A DNA stretch of 56,246 bases from an uncultured Ruminococcus sp. (GCA_905234535.1 CAJOII010000021.1:1-56246), one strand, 5' to 3'. Shown: positions 34,948 to 43,566, counted from the stretch's first letter. The notes: generated by a model not told the origin, from the sequence alone. Made by a program: numbers and translations.

Positions 34948-35640
34948 TTAACAAAATATAATCCCACCTATATCGGTTAGAGGTAATTCTTCGTTCAGTA
35001 CGATCACATTTGTGTGATGCTGTTCACAAAAACGCCTGATCCTCAAATAGTCGGGATGCGCTTTGATATTTCCCGTGAAATATAATCTGTGATCGATATA
35101 TCCCGAAGCGCCGCCGATGAAGCCGTGGGAAGCGCCTTCGAGAGCTACTCTCCCCTCTTCGATCAAGAGGACATCGATATCAGTCTCTTTCAGAGAGCGA
35201 GTAACTCCCCTATCCGCTGTGATGATCGCATCTTCTCCCGCAACCGCGCAGGAACACTTGGTATAACCTTGGTTGACATGGATCATTTCATAACCCCAGT
35301 TTTTACAATACTCAAGCAGTTTCCTATCTAAATAACGCAGATTGCCGATCAGCTTATGATGGAGAATCAGCGCATTCAGGGCTATGTTGTGCGGGTATTC
35401 TCCGCAGATATTATCTCCGCATATTTCGATATGGTATCTGTCGGAGAGATTTTCGATGATTCTCTCGCATCCTTTCAGGACAAAAGCGGTATCATCAAGT
35501 ATCAGGCACTGCATATCTGCGTGATCTCTCTCATATTCTATGAAGCTGTCGACTGTATGAGACGGGATAATATCATATTCATACGCTTTGAGACTGTCAG
35601 AAAACGCGGGGTATTTTAAAGATAGGATCGCCTTATTCAC
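34948..35640 (-). CDS. DUF6873 family (GME-fold) protein
   Basis: About 230 residues. The repeating pattern (CLILDDTAFVL..., EYPHNIALNALIL..., KCSCAVAGEDAIITADRGVTRSL..., GGASGYIDHRLYFTGNIKAHPD) matches what is annotated as the DUF6873 group of the guanidine-modifying (GME, pentein-like) fold. No enzyme activity is established. The ATG at 35667 would overlap radA by 35 bases; GTG at 35640 lies six bases after GAGG at the radA end and overlaps it by 8, so I prefer it. It is co-transcribed with radA. Confidence 0.7.
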   Translation of the reverse strand: MNKAILSLKYPAFSDSLKAYEYDIIPSHTVDSFIEYERDHADMQCLILDDTAFVLKGCERIIENLSDRYHIEICGDNICGEYPHNIALNALILHHKLIGNLRYLDRKLLEYCKNWGYEMIHVNQGYTKCSCAVAGEDAIITADRGVTRSLKETDIDVLLIEEGRVALEGASHGFIGGASGYIDHRLYFTGNIKAHPDYLRIRRFCEQHHTNVIVLNEELPLTDIGGIIFC

Positions 35641-36997
35641 TGATCGCCTCAAACGCCTGTCTGACATTTGATACCGGAATCAGGATGATATCCGGATCAC
35701 TTATGATAATATCCTTCTGATTATGTTTCGGAACAATAATCTTCTTGAAGCCGAGACGCACCGCCTCGTTGACTCTCTGCTGTGCGTGGCTGACGGAGCG
35801 GATCTCTCCCGCAAGACCGATCTCACCGAACGCGATCGCATCAACGGGGATCACCGTATCTTTGAGTGATGAAATCAATGCCGCCGCAACCGCGAGATCG
35901 ACCGCGGTCTCGTCAAGCCGCAGACCGCCGATGACATTCACATACACATCCGTGTTGGAGAAATAGTAACCCGCACGCTTCTCAAGAACTGCTAATATCA
36001 GATTGAGACGGTTATAGTCAAATCCGGTGCTCATTCTTCTGGGGTTACCGAATCCGGTGGAGGTCGCGAGCGCCTGAATCTCCGCCAAGATTGGTCGCGA
36101 GCCCTCCATCGCGCAAGCGATACAGGTGCCGGAAACATTGACCGGTCTGCCGGAGATCAGCTTCAAAGACGGGTTATCTACCTCGACAAGTCCTCTGTCG
36201 GTCATTTCGAAGACGCCGATCTCGTTGGTGGAACCGTAACGGTTCTTCACCGCGCGAAGGATGCGGTAGGACATCTGCTTGTCTCCCTCGAAGTGCAGCA
36301 CCGCGTCGACAATATGCTCCAATACCTTTGGTCCCGCGATGGAGCCTTCTTTATTGACATGACCGACAATGATCATCGGGATATCGAGCGCCTTTGCTAC
36401 CCGCATCAGAAAGTTCGTACACTCTCTGACCTGTGTGACAGACCCGGGAGACGATGAGAGCTCTGTCAGCGTCATAGTCTGGATCGAGTCGATCATCACG
36501 ATATCGGGATGATCCTGACGAATCGTCTCCGCAATCAGCTCGACATCGGTCTGGGTCAGGATCATCAGATTATCGGAGTTCACATTCAGCCGCTCTGCTC
36601 TGAGCTTTAGCTGGCGCTTCGATTCCTCACCGGATACATAGAGGATCCTGTGATTTCTACCGAGATGCTCACAGATCTGCAGAAGAATCGTAGATTTGCC
36701 GATGCCCGGATCGCCGCCGAGCAAAACAAGACTTCCTTTAACGATACCGCCGCCCATTACGCGATCGAGCTCTTTAGAGCCGGTGTTATAGCGCACTTCA
36801 TCGGTCGTAGAGATCTCCTTGATCGGTACCGGCGCTATGTATGCAGACGAGCGAGATGGCACCGATGCTTTGGATGAGACATCCTTGATCTCTTCATTCA
36901 TCGTATTCCATTCTCCGCAGGACGGACACTTGCCGTACCACTTTGCGCTTTCATAACCGCACTGAGAACAGATATAAACACTTTTTACTTTCGCCAT
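35633..36997 (-). CDS. radA: DNA repair protein RadA
   Basis: 454 residues: an N-terminal C4 zinc finger (CSQCG...CPSCG), a RecA-like ATPase core (Walker A GGDPGIGKST, Walker B IVMIDSIQT), the RadA-specific KNRYG motif and a Lon-like C-terminal domain (GGLRLDETAVDLAVAAALIS). RadA is a branch-migration and D-loop helicase in recombinational repair. Length and motifs are normal. Confidence 0.95.
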   Translation of the reverse strand: MAKVKSVYICSQCGYESAKWYGKCPSCGEWNTMNEEIKDVSSKASVPSRSSAYIAPVPIKEISTTDEVRYNTGSKELDRVMGGGIVKGSLVLLGGDPGIGKSTILLQICEHLGRNHRILYVSGEESKRQLKLRAERLNVNSDNLMILTQTDVELIAETIRQDHPDIVMIDSIQTMTLTELSSSPGSVTQVRECTNFLMRVAKALDIPMIIVGHVNKEGSIAGPKVLEHIVDAVLHFEGDKQMSYRILRAVKNRYGSTNEIGVFEMTDRGLVEVDNPSLKLISGRPVNVSGTCIACAMEGSRPILAEIQALATSTGFGNPRRMSTGFDYNRLNLILAVLEKRAGYYFSNTDVYVNVIGGLRLDETAVDLAVAAALISSLKDTVIPVDAIAFGEIGLAGEIRSVSHAQQRVNEAVRLGFKKIIVPKHNQKDIIISDPDIILIPVSNVRQAFEAISE

Positions 36998-37022
36998 ATT
37001 GATCTTCCTTAATTTTGTTTAT

Positions 37023-37757
37023 TCAGTAATTCATATGATAATATTCCAAGAAGCCAAGCATGATTGAAAATGCCATCTGCTTCTGATACGCTTCATCACA
37101 CAGTTTCTGCCGTTCATCGGGATTTGAGAGAAAGCCGCACTCCACGATCACCGCGGGAACCGTCGTCTTGTCAAGAATAAAGATATTCTCATCCGCTTTC
37201 TTGAGTTCTCGGGTGTTGTCGTGCTGCAACAGCATCGTCACCGCGGTTCTGATACTCTCCGCGAGCTTAATGCTGTCCTGATGATTCTCTGAATAGAACA
37301 CCTGTGTGCCGCTGTACTTCGGATCGGTAAATTTGTTCTGGTGGATACTGATGACGACATTATTCTCGTCGGATTCGAACAGCTTCAGACGGTTATTAAG
37401 ATCCGAGGTTTTCTTTTCTGAGAGGGTCTCGGCGTCACCGGAATAGACAGAGATATCATCCTCTCTGACATCAGTCACATCAAACCCGTTTGCTCTGAGC
37501 ATATCCGAGAGGATCATAGCGATACTGAGGTTGAGATCTTTTTCGAGAATCCCGTCGACCTCGGCGCCGCCGTCCTCACCGCCGTGACCGGCATCTATGA
37601 TGATATGCGGTTTTGTGATAACGCTGTCGGAGCTGACCTTGACATCCTTAAAGGAAGAAAGCAGGATCAGAACAAACCCGCATAAGAGTACCGCACATAT
37701 CAGAATATACAGCGTTTTCATTTTGATTTTCAATGGCTTCACTCTCCCCCGCTTCAT
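37023..37757 (-). CDS. cwlD: N-acetylmuramoyl-L-alanine amidase, CwlD type
   Basis: 244 residues: one N-terminal membrane anchor (~14-34) then an Amidase_3 domain with the zinc ligands in IIIDAGHGGEDGGAE, the second His in SIHQN, and the catalytic Glu in VECGFLSNPDE. CwlD removes side chains for muramic-delta-lactam formation in spore cortex, and its single anchor and size fit; proximity to sigK supports this. The start is uncertain, because the first ATG has no clear ribosome site and a TTG 8 codons later follows GGGGGAG. Confidence 0.85.
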   Translation of the reverse strand: MKRGRVKPLKIKMKTLYILICAVLLCGFVLILLSSFKDVKVSSDSVITKPHIIIDAGHGGEDGGAEVDGILEKDLNLSIAMILSDMLRANGFDVTDVREDDISVYSGDAETLSEKKTSDLNNRLKLFESDENNVVISIHQNKFTDPKYSGTQVFYSENHQDSIKLAESIRTAVTMLLQHDNTRELKKADENIFILDKTTVPAVIVECGFLSNPDERQKLCDEAYQKQMAFSIMLGFLEYYHMNY

Positions 37758-37846
37758 CTTATGCGAAAGAGTAAGTGAAAATCACCGAAACTATCAAAAA
37801 GATACCGCATCTATTATAAAATGAAATCAAATATTAGTCAATGGAT

Positions 37847-38533
37847 TCAGCCCTTTTCATATCTCGATCTCAGCTTTTCGAGCGCCTTTTTCTCAATACG
37901 GGAGATATAAGATCGCGAGATGTTCATCCGCTTCGCCAGTTCTCTTTGCGTCAGAATATCTTTAGAGAATAAGCCGTAGCGGTAGATGATCACCTCTTTT
38001 TCTCTTTCTGTAAGTGTTTCCGTGATGTATTTAGATAGCTTTTGGATATTGATTTTGGTATCGATATCTTCATCAATGTTTTCATCCGATGCCATAATAT
38101 CCATCAGTGTCAGCGGATTGCCGTCCTTGTCGGTATCGATGGTATCGTTCAGAGATACATCCTGCGCGCTCTTCTTGTTATTTCGAAAATACATCAGGAT
38201 CTCGTTCTCGATGCAGCGAGATGCGTAGCTTGAGAGCTTGATGCTCTTCTCGGGGTCAAAGGTGTTGATCGCTTTGATCAGACCGATCGTGCCGATCGAG
38301 ACAAGATCATCCTGGATAGATGTATTCTGGTTATACTTTTTGATGATATGCGCGACAAGACGCAGATTGTGTTCGACAAGGATGTTCCGCGCTTTGATAT
38401 CTCCGTTTTTGACCTGTTCAAGATACTTTTTCTCCTCACTCTTATTAAGCGGCTTCGGGAATGTCTCGCTGTGAACGACATGAAGAATAAACAGAAACAG
38501 ATATTCGCCGATAAAAGATAAGAATTCTAACAT
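37847..38533 (-). CDS. sigK: RNA polymerase sporulation sigma factor (pro-sigma-K)
   Basis: 228 residues. The N-terminal hydrophobic stretch MLEFLSFIGEYLFLFILHVVHSETFPKPL is the inhibitory prosequence cleaved by SpoIVFB-type protease. Region 2 (ARNILVEHNLRLVAHIIKKY...DLVSIGTIGLIKAINTFD...YASRCIENEIL) and region 4 (LTEREKEVIIYRYGL...TQRELAKRMNISRSYISRIEKKALEKLR) are complete. It is one intact gene with no skin element. The track ORF extends 129 codons too far upstream; ATG 38533 follows AGAGGTGG. Drives late mother-cell genes. Confidence 0.95.
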   Translation of the reverse strand: MLEFLSFIGEYLFLFILHVVHSETFPKPLNKSEEKKYLEQVKNGDIKARNILVEHNLRLVAHIIKKYNQNTSIQDDLVSIGTIGLIKAINTFDPEKSIKLSSYASRCIENEILMYFRNNKKSAQDVSLNDTIDTDKDGNPLTLMDIMASDENIDEDIDTKINIQKLSKYITETLTEREKEVIIYRYGLFSKDILTQRELAKRMNISRSYISRIEKKALEKLRSRYEKG

Positions 38534-38591
38534 AAAACCACCTCTTGAAATTCTATTCAAGAAGTGGTTCAAATTTGACATGATATTCGAT

Positions 38592-40181
38592 TTATTCGGC
38601 GTTGCCGAATTCCTGCAGAGAGAGTCCTTTGTTGTGCTCCAGAGCCCAGTCGATAGACCATTCGCTCCTGAATAATAAGAGCTTGTTCTCTTTGAAGTCA
38701 GCGACAACCTTCGTGTCAGACGCAAGATCGAGTTCTTTGTAATCAACGACATCGGAGGTGATCCAGCGAATGAACTGATACGGGGTGCTCTCCATGATGA
38801 TTTCGACATTGTATTCGTTCTCAAGACGGTATTTAAGGACATCAAACTGGAGTACGCCGACGACGCCGACGATGACCTCCTCCATACCGCTCTGAGGCTC
38901 ATGGAAGATCTGTATCGCACCCTCCTGAGCGATCTGGTTCATTCCTTTGACAAACTGCTTACGCTTCATGGTGTCCTTCTGGCGTACAAGAGCGAAGTGT
39001 TCGGGAGCGAAGGTCGGGATCCCCTTGAACTTGAACTTCTGCCCGACAGAGACGATCGTATCGCCGATGGAGAAGAGTCCCGGATCAAATACGCCGATGA
39101 TATCGCCGGCATACGCTTCGTCGACGATCTCCCTCTCCTGCGCCATGATCTGTTGGGGCTGGCTTAATTTCATCTTGCGGTCGCCCTGCACATGGTAGAC
39201 ATCCATATTCTTATCGAACCTGCCGGAGCAGATACGCATGAACGCGACTCTGTCGCGGTGGGCTTTATTCATATTCGCCTGAATTTTGAACACAAACGCG
39301 GAGAAAAAGTCCGACTCGGGAGCGATCAGCTCGTCCCCCGCCTCTCTCGGAAGCGGTCCTGTGGTGATAGACAAAAATTCCTTGAGAAACGGCTCAACGC
39401 CGAAATTCGTCAAAGCGGAACCGAAGAATACAGGAGTCAGCTCTCCCCTTCTGACCATATCAAGATCAAATTCATCCCCGGCGCCATCTAAAAGCTCTAT
39501 ATCGTCAAAGAGGCTGTCCTTCTGACCGTAGAAGAGCTTAGAGTCGAGATCGGGATCATCTAAGGACAAGAACTCGGTATCGACCTCTCGCTGACCGTTG
39601 TTGGCGGTATACGACATGATCTGTCTTGTTTTTCTGTCAAAAACGCCCTTAAACTCCTTGCCTGAGCCGATCGGCCAATTGACGGGACAGGTGTTGATCC
39701 CTAAGACATTCTCGATATCTTCAAGCAGATCGAAGGGATTCATCGCGTCACGATCCATCTTGTTGATAAAGGTGATGATGGGGATATGGCGCATGACGCA
39801 AACCTTGAAGAGCTTTTTTGTCTGATTCTCAACGCCCTTGGAGCCGTCGATTACCATCACAGCGGAGTCCGCAGCCATCAAAGTACGATAGGTATCCTCG
39901 GAGAAGTCTTGGTGTCCGGGAGTATCCAATATATTGATGCAGTAGCCATCATAGCGAAACTGCAGCACGGAAGAAGTGACGGAGATACCTCTCTGCTTCT
40001 CAATCTCCATCCAGTCCGAGACCGCGTGCTTGGCGGTTTTCTTCCCTTTGACAGAACCGGCTAAGTTGATCGCGCCGCCGTAAAGCAGGAGCTTCTCGGT
40101 CAGAGTAGTTTTGCCCGCGTCGGGGTGCGAGATAATCGCAAAGGTTCTGCGCTTTTCTATTTGACTTTTTAAATCACTCAA
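38592..40181 (-). CDS. prfC: Peptide chain release factor 3
   Basis: 529 residues, a translational GTPase that recycles RF1/RF2. G1 SHPDAGKTT, the switch II DTPGHQDFSEDTYRTL, and G4 NKMDRDAMNPFDLLEDIE mark RF3. Domain order and length are normal. It is 58 bases upstream of sigK in the same direction, so it could be co-transcribed, though sigK normally has its own sporulation promoter. Together with prfB at 5.7 kb it gives the RF2/RF3 partnership in one window. Confidence 0.94.
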   Translation of the reverse strand: MSDLKSQIEKRRTFAIISHPDAGKTTLTEKLLLYGGAINLAGSVKGKKTAKHAVSDWMEIEKQRGISVTSSVLQFRYDGYCINILDTPGHQDFSEDTYRTLMAADSAVMVIDGSKGVENQTKKLFKVCVMRHIPIITFINKMDRDAMNPFDLLEDIENVLGINTCPVNWPIGSGKEFKGVFDRKTRQIMSYTANNGQREVDTEFLSLDDPDLDSKLFYGQKDSLFDDIELLDGAGDEFDLDMVRRGELTPVFFGSALTNFGVEPFLKEFLSITTGPLPREAGDELIAPESDFFSAFVFKIQANMNKAHRDRVAFMRICSGRFDKNMDVYHVQGDRKMKLSQPQQIMAQEREIVDEAYAGDIIGVFDPGLFSIGDTIVSVGQKFKFKGIPTFAPEHFALVRQKDTMKRKQFVKGMNQIAQEGAIQIFHEPQSGMEEVIVGVVGVLQFDVLKYRLENEYNVEIIMESTPYQFIRWITSDVVDYKELDLASDTKVVADFKENKLLLFRSEWSIDWALEHNKGLSLQEFGNAE

Positions 40182-40289
40182 TGTAAAAACCTCATTATCA
40201 GAATTTGCCTTCCATATTTTACTATTATCTTATGGTAAAAGTCAATAAAAATAAGACTGAATTTTCTACATCAAAATGCACAAAAGTTA

Positions 40290-40318
40290 TTGACATTTCC
40301 CGCCTGTTTTATTATTAT
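40290..40318 (+). promoter_or_regulatory. Promoter for hemW
   Basis: TTGACA, a 17-base spacer, then TATTAT. It would make a leader of roughly 90 bases containing two hairpins. The gap 40182-40289 has no other feature I can identify. Confidence 0.75.
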
Positions 40319-40328
40319 ATATATACAA

Positions 40329-40350
40329 ATTAGATTTCATCTAAGTTTTT
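40329..40350 (+). terminator. Small hairpin with T6 in the hemW leader
   Basis: TTAGAT-TTC-ATCTAA followed by GTTTTTT, close to the probable transcription start. It resembles a weak early terminator or attenuator. Confidence 0.5.
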
Positions 40351-40369
40351 TCATATACCTTCCAAATCT

Positions 40370-40395
40370 GAGGCGGGAACTTTGGTTCCCGCCTC
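40370..40395 (+). promoter_or_regulatory. Strong hairpin just upstream of the hemW ribosome site
   Basis: GAGGCGGGAAC-TTTG-GTTCCCGCCTC, an 11-bp perfect GC-rich stem, then AACCCTTTTAGGAG. The T-run is short, so it may be an attenuator or a structure that positions the ribosome site, which itself lies outside the stem. Confidence 0.6.
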
Positions 40396-40414
40396 AACCC
40401 TTTTAGGAGTTTTT

Positions 40415-41524
40415 ATGTCAGACACAGGACTATATATCCATATCCCGTTTTGCAAAAGCAAATGCAATTACTGCAATTTCTTCAGCGTATGTCATCATGA
40501 GATCGACTATGATACCTATACCGCTCAAATGCTGGGTCTGATTGATAAATACGCTGAGCGTCATCAAAACAGATCGATCGATACCGTCTATTTCGGCGGA
40601 GGAACGCCTTCTGTTATAGGTACAAAGCGGCTGTGCCGGATTCTATCGGAGATAAAATCCGCTTTTAATGTCATCGATAATGCCGAGATCACCTTCGAAG
40701 CGAATCCTACCTCATCCGATTTGCTTGACTTCTCCCGCCTATATCAAGCGGGATTCAACCGTATCTCCTTCGGACTGCAATCGGCTGATCAAAATGAGCT
40801 TTCTGTCTTAGGAAGACAGCATACCGCCGAAGAAGCGAAGGCAGTTATTGAGACCGCGAAAGAAGCAGGTTTTCGAAATATCTCAATCGATATCATGCTC
40901 GCGATCCCGTATCAGACAGAAGAATCTTTACTGCGTACCATCAGCTTCTGCTATGAATGCGGTGTACAGCACATCTCCGCGTATATCCTGAAAATCGAAG
41001 AAGGCACGCCCTTCGATAAGATGAGAGACCGTTTAGAGCTGATCGATGAAGACAGCCAGGCATTGTTATATGAATTTACCGTGAGAGAGTTAGAACGCCG
41101 CGGCTATCATCAGTATGAGATCTCGAATTTCGCAAAGAACGGCTTTGAGAGCCGACATAATCTTCACTACTGGCACGACGAAGAGTATATCGGGCTCGGG
41201 CCATCCGCTCATTCTTTCATCGACGGAGAACGATATTATTACTCGAACAGCTTTGAGGATTTTTATAACGACAAAACAGTCTTTGAGTCACAGGGCGGAG
41301 ATCGGGAAGAGTATATCATGCTGGCGCTCAGGCTGAGAGAAGGTCTTATTTTTCAAAAATACGAAGAACGCTTCAAAGAAAAGATAGTCGATCAAATCCT
41401 CAAAAGAGCCTCTTCCCTGCTCAAAGAAAATTATATAGAGCTTGACGAGAAAAGCCTCAGACTGACGGTCAAAGGATTCTTGGTGTCGAATCTGATTATC
41501 GGATATTTGCTCAATAACACTTGA
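40415..41524 (+). CDS. hemW: Radical SAM protein HemW (coproporphyrinogen III oxidase-like)
   Basis: 369 residues. The radical SAM cluster motif CKSKCNYCNFF (CxxxCxxC), the GGGTPS SAM motif (YFGGGTPSVI) and the HemW-like signatures GFNRISFGLQS, YEISNFAK and GLGPSAHS are present. HemW is thought to deliver heme rather than to oxidise coproporphyrinogen. The track start is upstream in the leader; ATG 40415 follows TTAGGAG. The stop overlaps the tRNA-Ser promoter. Confidence 0.88.
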   Translation: MSDTGLYIHIPFCKSKCNYCNFFSVCHHEIDYDTYTAQMLGLIDKYAERHQNRSIDTVYFGGGTPSVIGTKRLCRILSEIKSAFNVIDNAEITFEANPTSSDLLDFSRLYQAGFNRISFGLQSADQNELSVLGRQHTAEEAKAVIETAKEAGFRNISIDIMLAIPYQTEESLLRTISFCYECGVQHISAYILKIEEGTPFDKMRDRLELIDEDSQALLYEFTVRELERRGYHQYEISNFAKNGFESRHNLHYWHDEEYIGLGPSAHSFIDGERYYYSNSFEDFYNDKTVFESQGGDREEYIMLALRLREGLIFQKYEERFKEKIVDQILKRASSLLKENYIELDEKSLRLTVKGFLVSNLIIGYLLNNT

Positions 41525-41549
41525 CAATACGAAGAAAACAAAGTAAAAT
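41521..41549 (+). promoter_or_regulatory. Promoter for tRNA-Ser
   Basis: TTGACA, a 17-base spacer, then TAAAAT. The -35 overlaps the hemW stop codon. Confidence 0.8.
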
Positions 41550-41568
41550 AGTCCTTGCAAATAAATAC

Positions 41569-41657
41569 GGAGATGTATCGAAGTGGTCATAACGGGCCTG
41601 ACTCGAAATCAGGTAGTCCTCACGGGCTCGTGGGTTCGAATCCCACCGTCTCCGCCA
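41569..41657 (+). tRNA. tRNA-Ser (anticodon CGA)
   Basis: Class II tRNA of 89 nt including CCA: acceptor GGAGATG/CGTCTCC, anticodon arm CCTGA-CTCGAAA-TCAGG, long variable arm, T loop TTCGAAT, discriminator G and encoded CCA. The anticodon CGA reads TCG. Confidence 0.94.
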
Positions 41658-41660
41658 AAG

Positions 41661-41695
41661 CAAGACAGAGGCTCCATTATGGTACCTCTGTCTTG
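41661..41695 (+). terminator. Terminator after tRNA-Ser
   Basis: CAAGACAGAGG/CCTCTGTCTTG, an 11-bp perfect stem starting three bases after the CCA; the T-run is short (TGTATTTAAG). Confidence 0.75.
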
Positions 41696-41755
41696 TGTAT
41701 TTAAGTGGACTTTATTGATGTGAAATAAATCATTACGACAAGAGCAGGTGAGTTG

Positions 41756-42388
41756 ATGAACTTATGGTCTGAAAATAAACACGCTGACTGGAAAAAAATT
41801 GAGCAGGAGAAATATTCTCACTATGTTCCGAACGCTACCCGAAAGATTGAAGAAGAGATCGAGAACATCAAATTCGATGAGCTGAAGATCCATTCTGATG
41901 AACAGTTCTTCACTTTTCTTAAAGAAAAGTATTATCCGTGGAAATATACCGACGGCAGATGGCTAAAGAACAACCTCAAGCATCTGGAATATTATCGGGA
42001 TCATATGGAAGAGCTCTCGCTGATTCGGCGCGCGCTGTTCTCCTTTACCCCATCGGATATCGAGCTGGGTTTTAAGATCGCGATGCTGATCAAGGGTCTC
42101 GGAACAGCGGGTGCGTCAGGTCTGCTGTCTATTCTGTATCCTGAACACTTCGGAACGGTCGACCAATTTGCAGCAGTTGCGCTGAATAAGACAAAGACAT
42201 TTGAACGATCATTTAATCCTGATAAGATCACTCTGAGTGATGCGCTCGATATGGAACGAATCATGATCGTTAAAGCGAACAAACTCAATCATGCAAACAA
42301 CATCAATTACTGGACGCCGAGAAAGGTTGACAAGGTACTGTGGACCATCGGACATCCGGATAAAGAAAACGAGCGCTACTTTCTGTAA
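41756..42388 (+). CDS. Uncharacterised protein with an HhH-like segment
   Basis: 210 residues, soluble, charged, helical. The core IKGLGTAGASGLLSILYPEHFGTVDQFAAVAL looks like a helix-hairpin-helix plus following helix as in the DNA glycosylase/HhH-GPD fold (compare the G-G...A..L...P...P.VD pattern), and WKYTDGRWL upstream is another conserved-looking block. No catalytic Lys/Asp pair is certain, so glycosylase activity is not claimed. I recognise no named family. It stands alone beside tRNA-Ser. ATG 41756 follows AGGTGA; the track TTG is one codon earlier. Confidence 0.6.
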   Translation: MNLWSENKHADWKKIEQEKYSHYVPNATRKIEEEIENIKFDELKIHSDEQFFTFLKEKYYPWKYTDGRWLKNNLKHLEYYRDHMEELSLIRRALFSFTPSDIELGFKIAMLIKGLGTAGASGLLSILYPEHFGTVDQFAAVALNKTKTFERSFNPDKITLSDALDMERIMIVKANKLNHANNINYWTPRKVDKVLWTIGHPDKENERYFL

Positions 42389-42394
42389 CGCTCG
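42370..42394 (+). terminator. Terminator overlapping the stop codon
   Basis: CGAGCG/CGCTCG with the TAA stop inside the loop region, followed by TATGTTTTTTATTTT. Confidence 0.7.
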
Positions 42395-42402
42395 TATGTT
42401 TT

Positions 42403-43197
42403 TTATTTTACGACGATTGCCTGAGTGCCGAGACGCTCATAGCGCTCTTCGGTGAGAGCTCTCTCAAACTGAGAGACATCACCCGCGCAGGAGTCAGCAA
42501 AGTAATAGTACTCCTCATCATAGCCGATCAGAACTAAACAGTGCTCATTTTGCAGCCACCAGACAGTGTCGCCCTTTTGTGATTTCGCGTTCTCGTCGGT
42601 GTATACGACCGTCCAGGACGCTTTTTCATACGGCTCCGCCATGTCGACCGTTCCCCACACCATGACGGGGATATCATGATCAATGTACTCTTTGCATAAG
42701 CTCTCTAAGGACTGTCCGTCCAGCGGATATGCTGTTAAAGAGGACTTCTGAGAGTTCAAGTAGCTGTTCATCGATTTCGCCATTGCAGGAGCATAGATCC
42801 CATAGCCCTCATACGGAGTTCCGGCAAAAGCGGAATACATATCGGGACCGTAGCGGTTGCCTGCATCATCATAGTAGATATCGCTGCATATCAGATAGTT
42901 ATCCGCAAAACCAACCTCATCGATCTTAAAGCCGAGATACTGTAAGAGCATCGTGCAGGCATAGGTCTCGCATCCCGAGCTGAGCGTCTGTTGAGCGATC
43001 ACGGGAACACCTTCGATATAATGGGTATTAGCCGGCTCAGTAGCAGCCTCGGTGACAGTCTCCGGTTGTGCCGCGGACGCAGTATCGCTGATAGCCTCTT
43101 TCTCTGGAAGGTTCAGTGAAACGATGATGCTGACAACGACCAACACGGCATATGCGATGATAATGATTTTGGTTAACGATAAAAATTTGGGTTTCAT
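42403..43197 (-). CDS. Membrane-anchored C39-like peptidase-fold protein
   Basis: 264 residues: an N-terminal signal/anchor helix (~8-28), a Thr/Glu/Pro-rich linker, then a papain-like C39 domain. The catalytic Cys is in SSGCETYACTMLLQYLG, the His in NEHCLVLIGYD and the acidic residue near YYFADS. This is the C39_2 layout found in exported proteins of Firmicutes, which may cut peptides or act as a binding domain. It is not linked to an ABC exporter or bacteriocin, so a leader-peptidase role is unlikely. Confidence 0.8.
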   Translation of the reverse strand: MKPKFLSLTKIIIIAYAVLVVVSIIVSLNLPEKEAISDTASAAQPETVTEAATEPANTHYIEGVPVIAQQTLSSGCETYACTMLLQYLGFKIDEVGFADNYLICSDIYYDDAGNRYGPDMYSAFAGTPYEGYGIYAPAMAKSMNSYLNSQKSSLTAYPLDGQSLESLCKEYIDHDIPVMVWGTVDMAEPYEKASWTVVYTDENAKSQKGDTVWWLQNEHCLVLIGYDEEYYYFADSCAGDVSQFERALTEERYERLGTQAIVVK

Positions 43198-43273
43198 ATG
43201 TACACCTGAACCACAATAAATGTTGAAGTACAGATATTATAGCACAACCGGATTCATAAATTCAATATTTAAT

Positions 43274-43302
43274 TTGACATTCCTATCCGATCAAGATATA
43301 AT
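43274..43302 (+). promoter_or_regulatory. Perfect consensus sigma-A promoter
   Basis: TTGACA, a 17-base spacer, TATAAT: both hexamers and the spacing match the consensus exactly, before a 71-codon gene. Confidence 0.88.
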
Positions 43303-43332
43303 AATAAAAAACGATAAAGGGAGATTGTTATT

Positions 43333-43548
43333 ATGGCTTCAAGCTTAAAAGATTCTTGGAAAGAAACCGGCAAAGGTTTAGGTCACGCGTTCAAAGACTT
43401 AGGCAAGACAGTCGTCAAGACCGTTGAAAAAGGCGTCAATGAAGCAGTAGACTGGGCAGACAGAGAAGACGCGAAGATCTGCCAAAACTGCAACACCGCT
43501 AATCCTCCTGAGAGCAAGTTTTGTTCCTCCTGCGGAAAAGAACTGTAA
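43333..43548 (+). CDS. Small zinc-ribbon protein
   Basis: 71 residues. The N-terminal half is an amphipathic, Lys/Gly-rich helical segment (SLKDSWKETGKGLGHAFKDLGKTVVKTVEKGVNEAVDW) and the C-terminal half is a zinc ribbon, CQNCNTANPPESKFCSSCG. The helical half resembles repeated amphipathic segments of membrane-surface proteins; that is inference. It has a perfect promoter and its own terminator, so it is probably highly expressed. Function unknown. Confidence 0.78.
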   Translation: MASSLKDSWKETGKGLGHAFKDLGKTVVKTVEKGVNEAVDWADREDAKICQNCNTANPPESKFCSSCGKEL

Positions 43549-43566
43549 AAGATAACGATTATGAAA

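Noticed and set aside
42403-43197. C39 bacteriocin-processing exporter
   Set aside because: There is only a signal anchor and one C39-like domain, no ABC or membrane domains, and no peptide gene with a double-glycine leader nearby.
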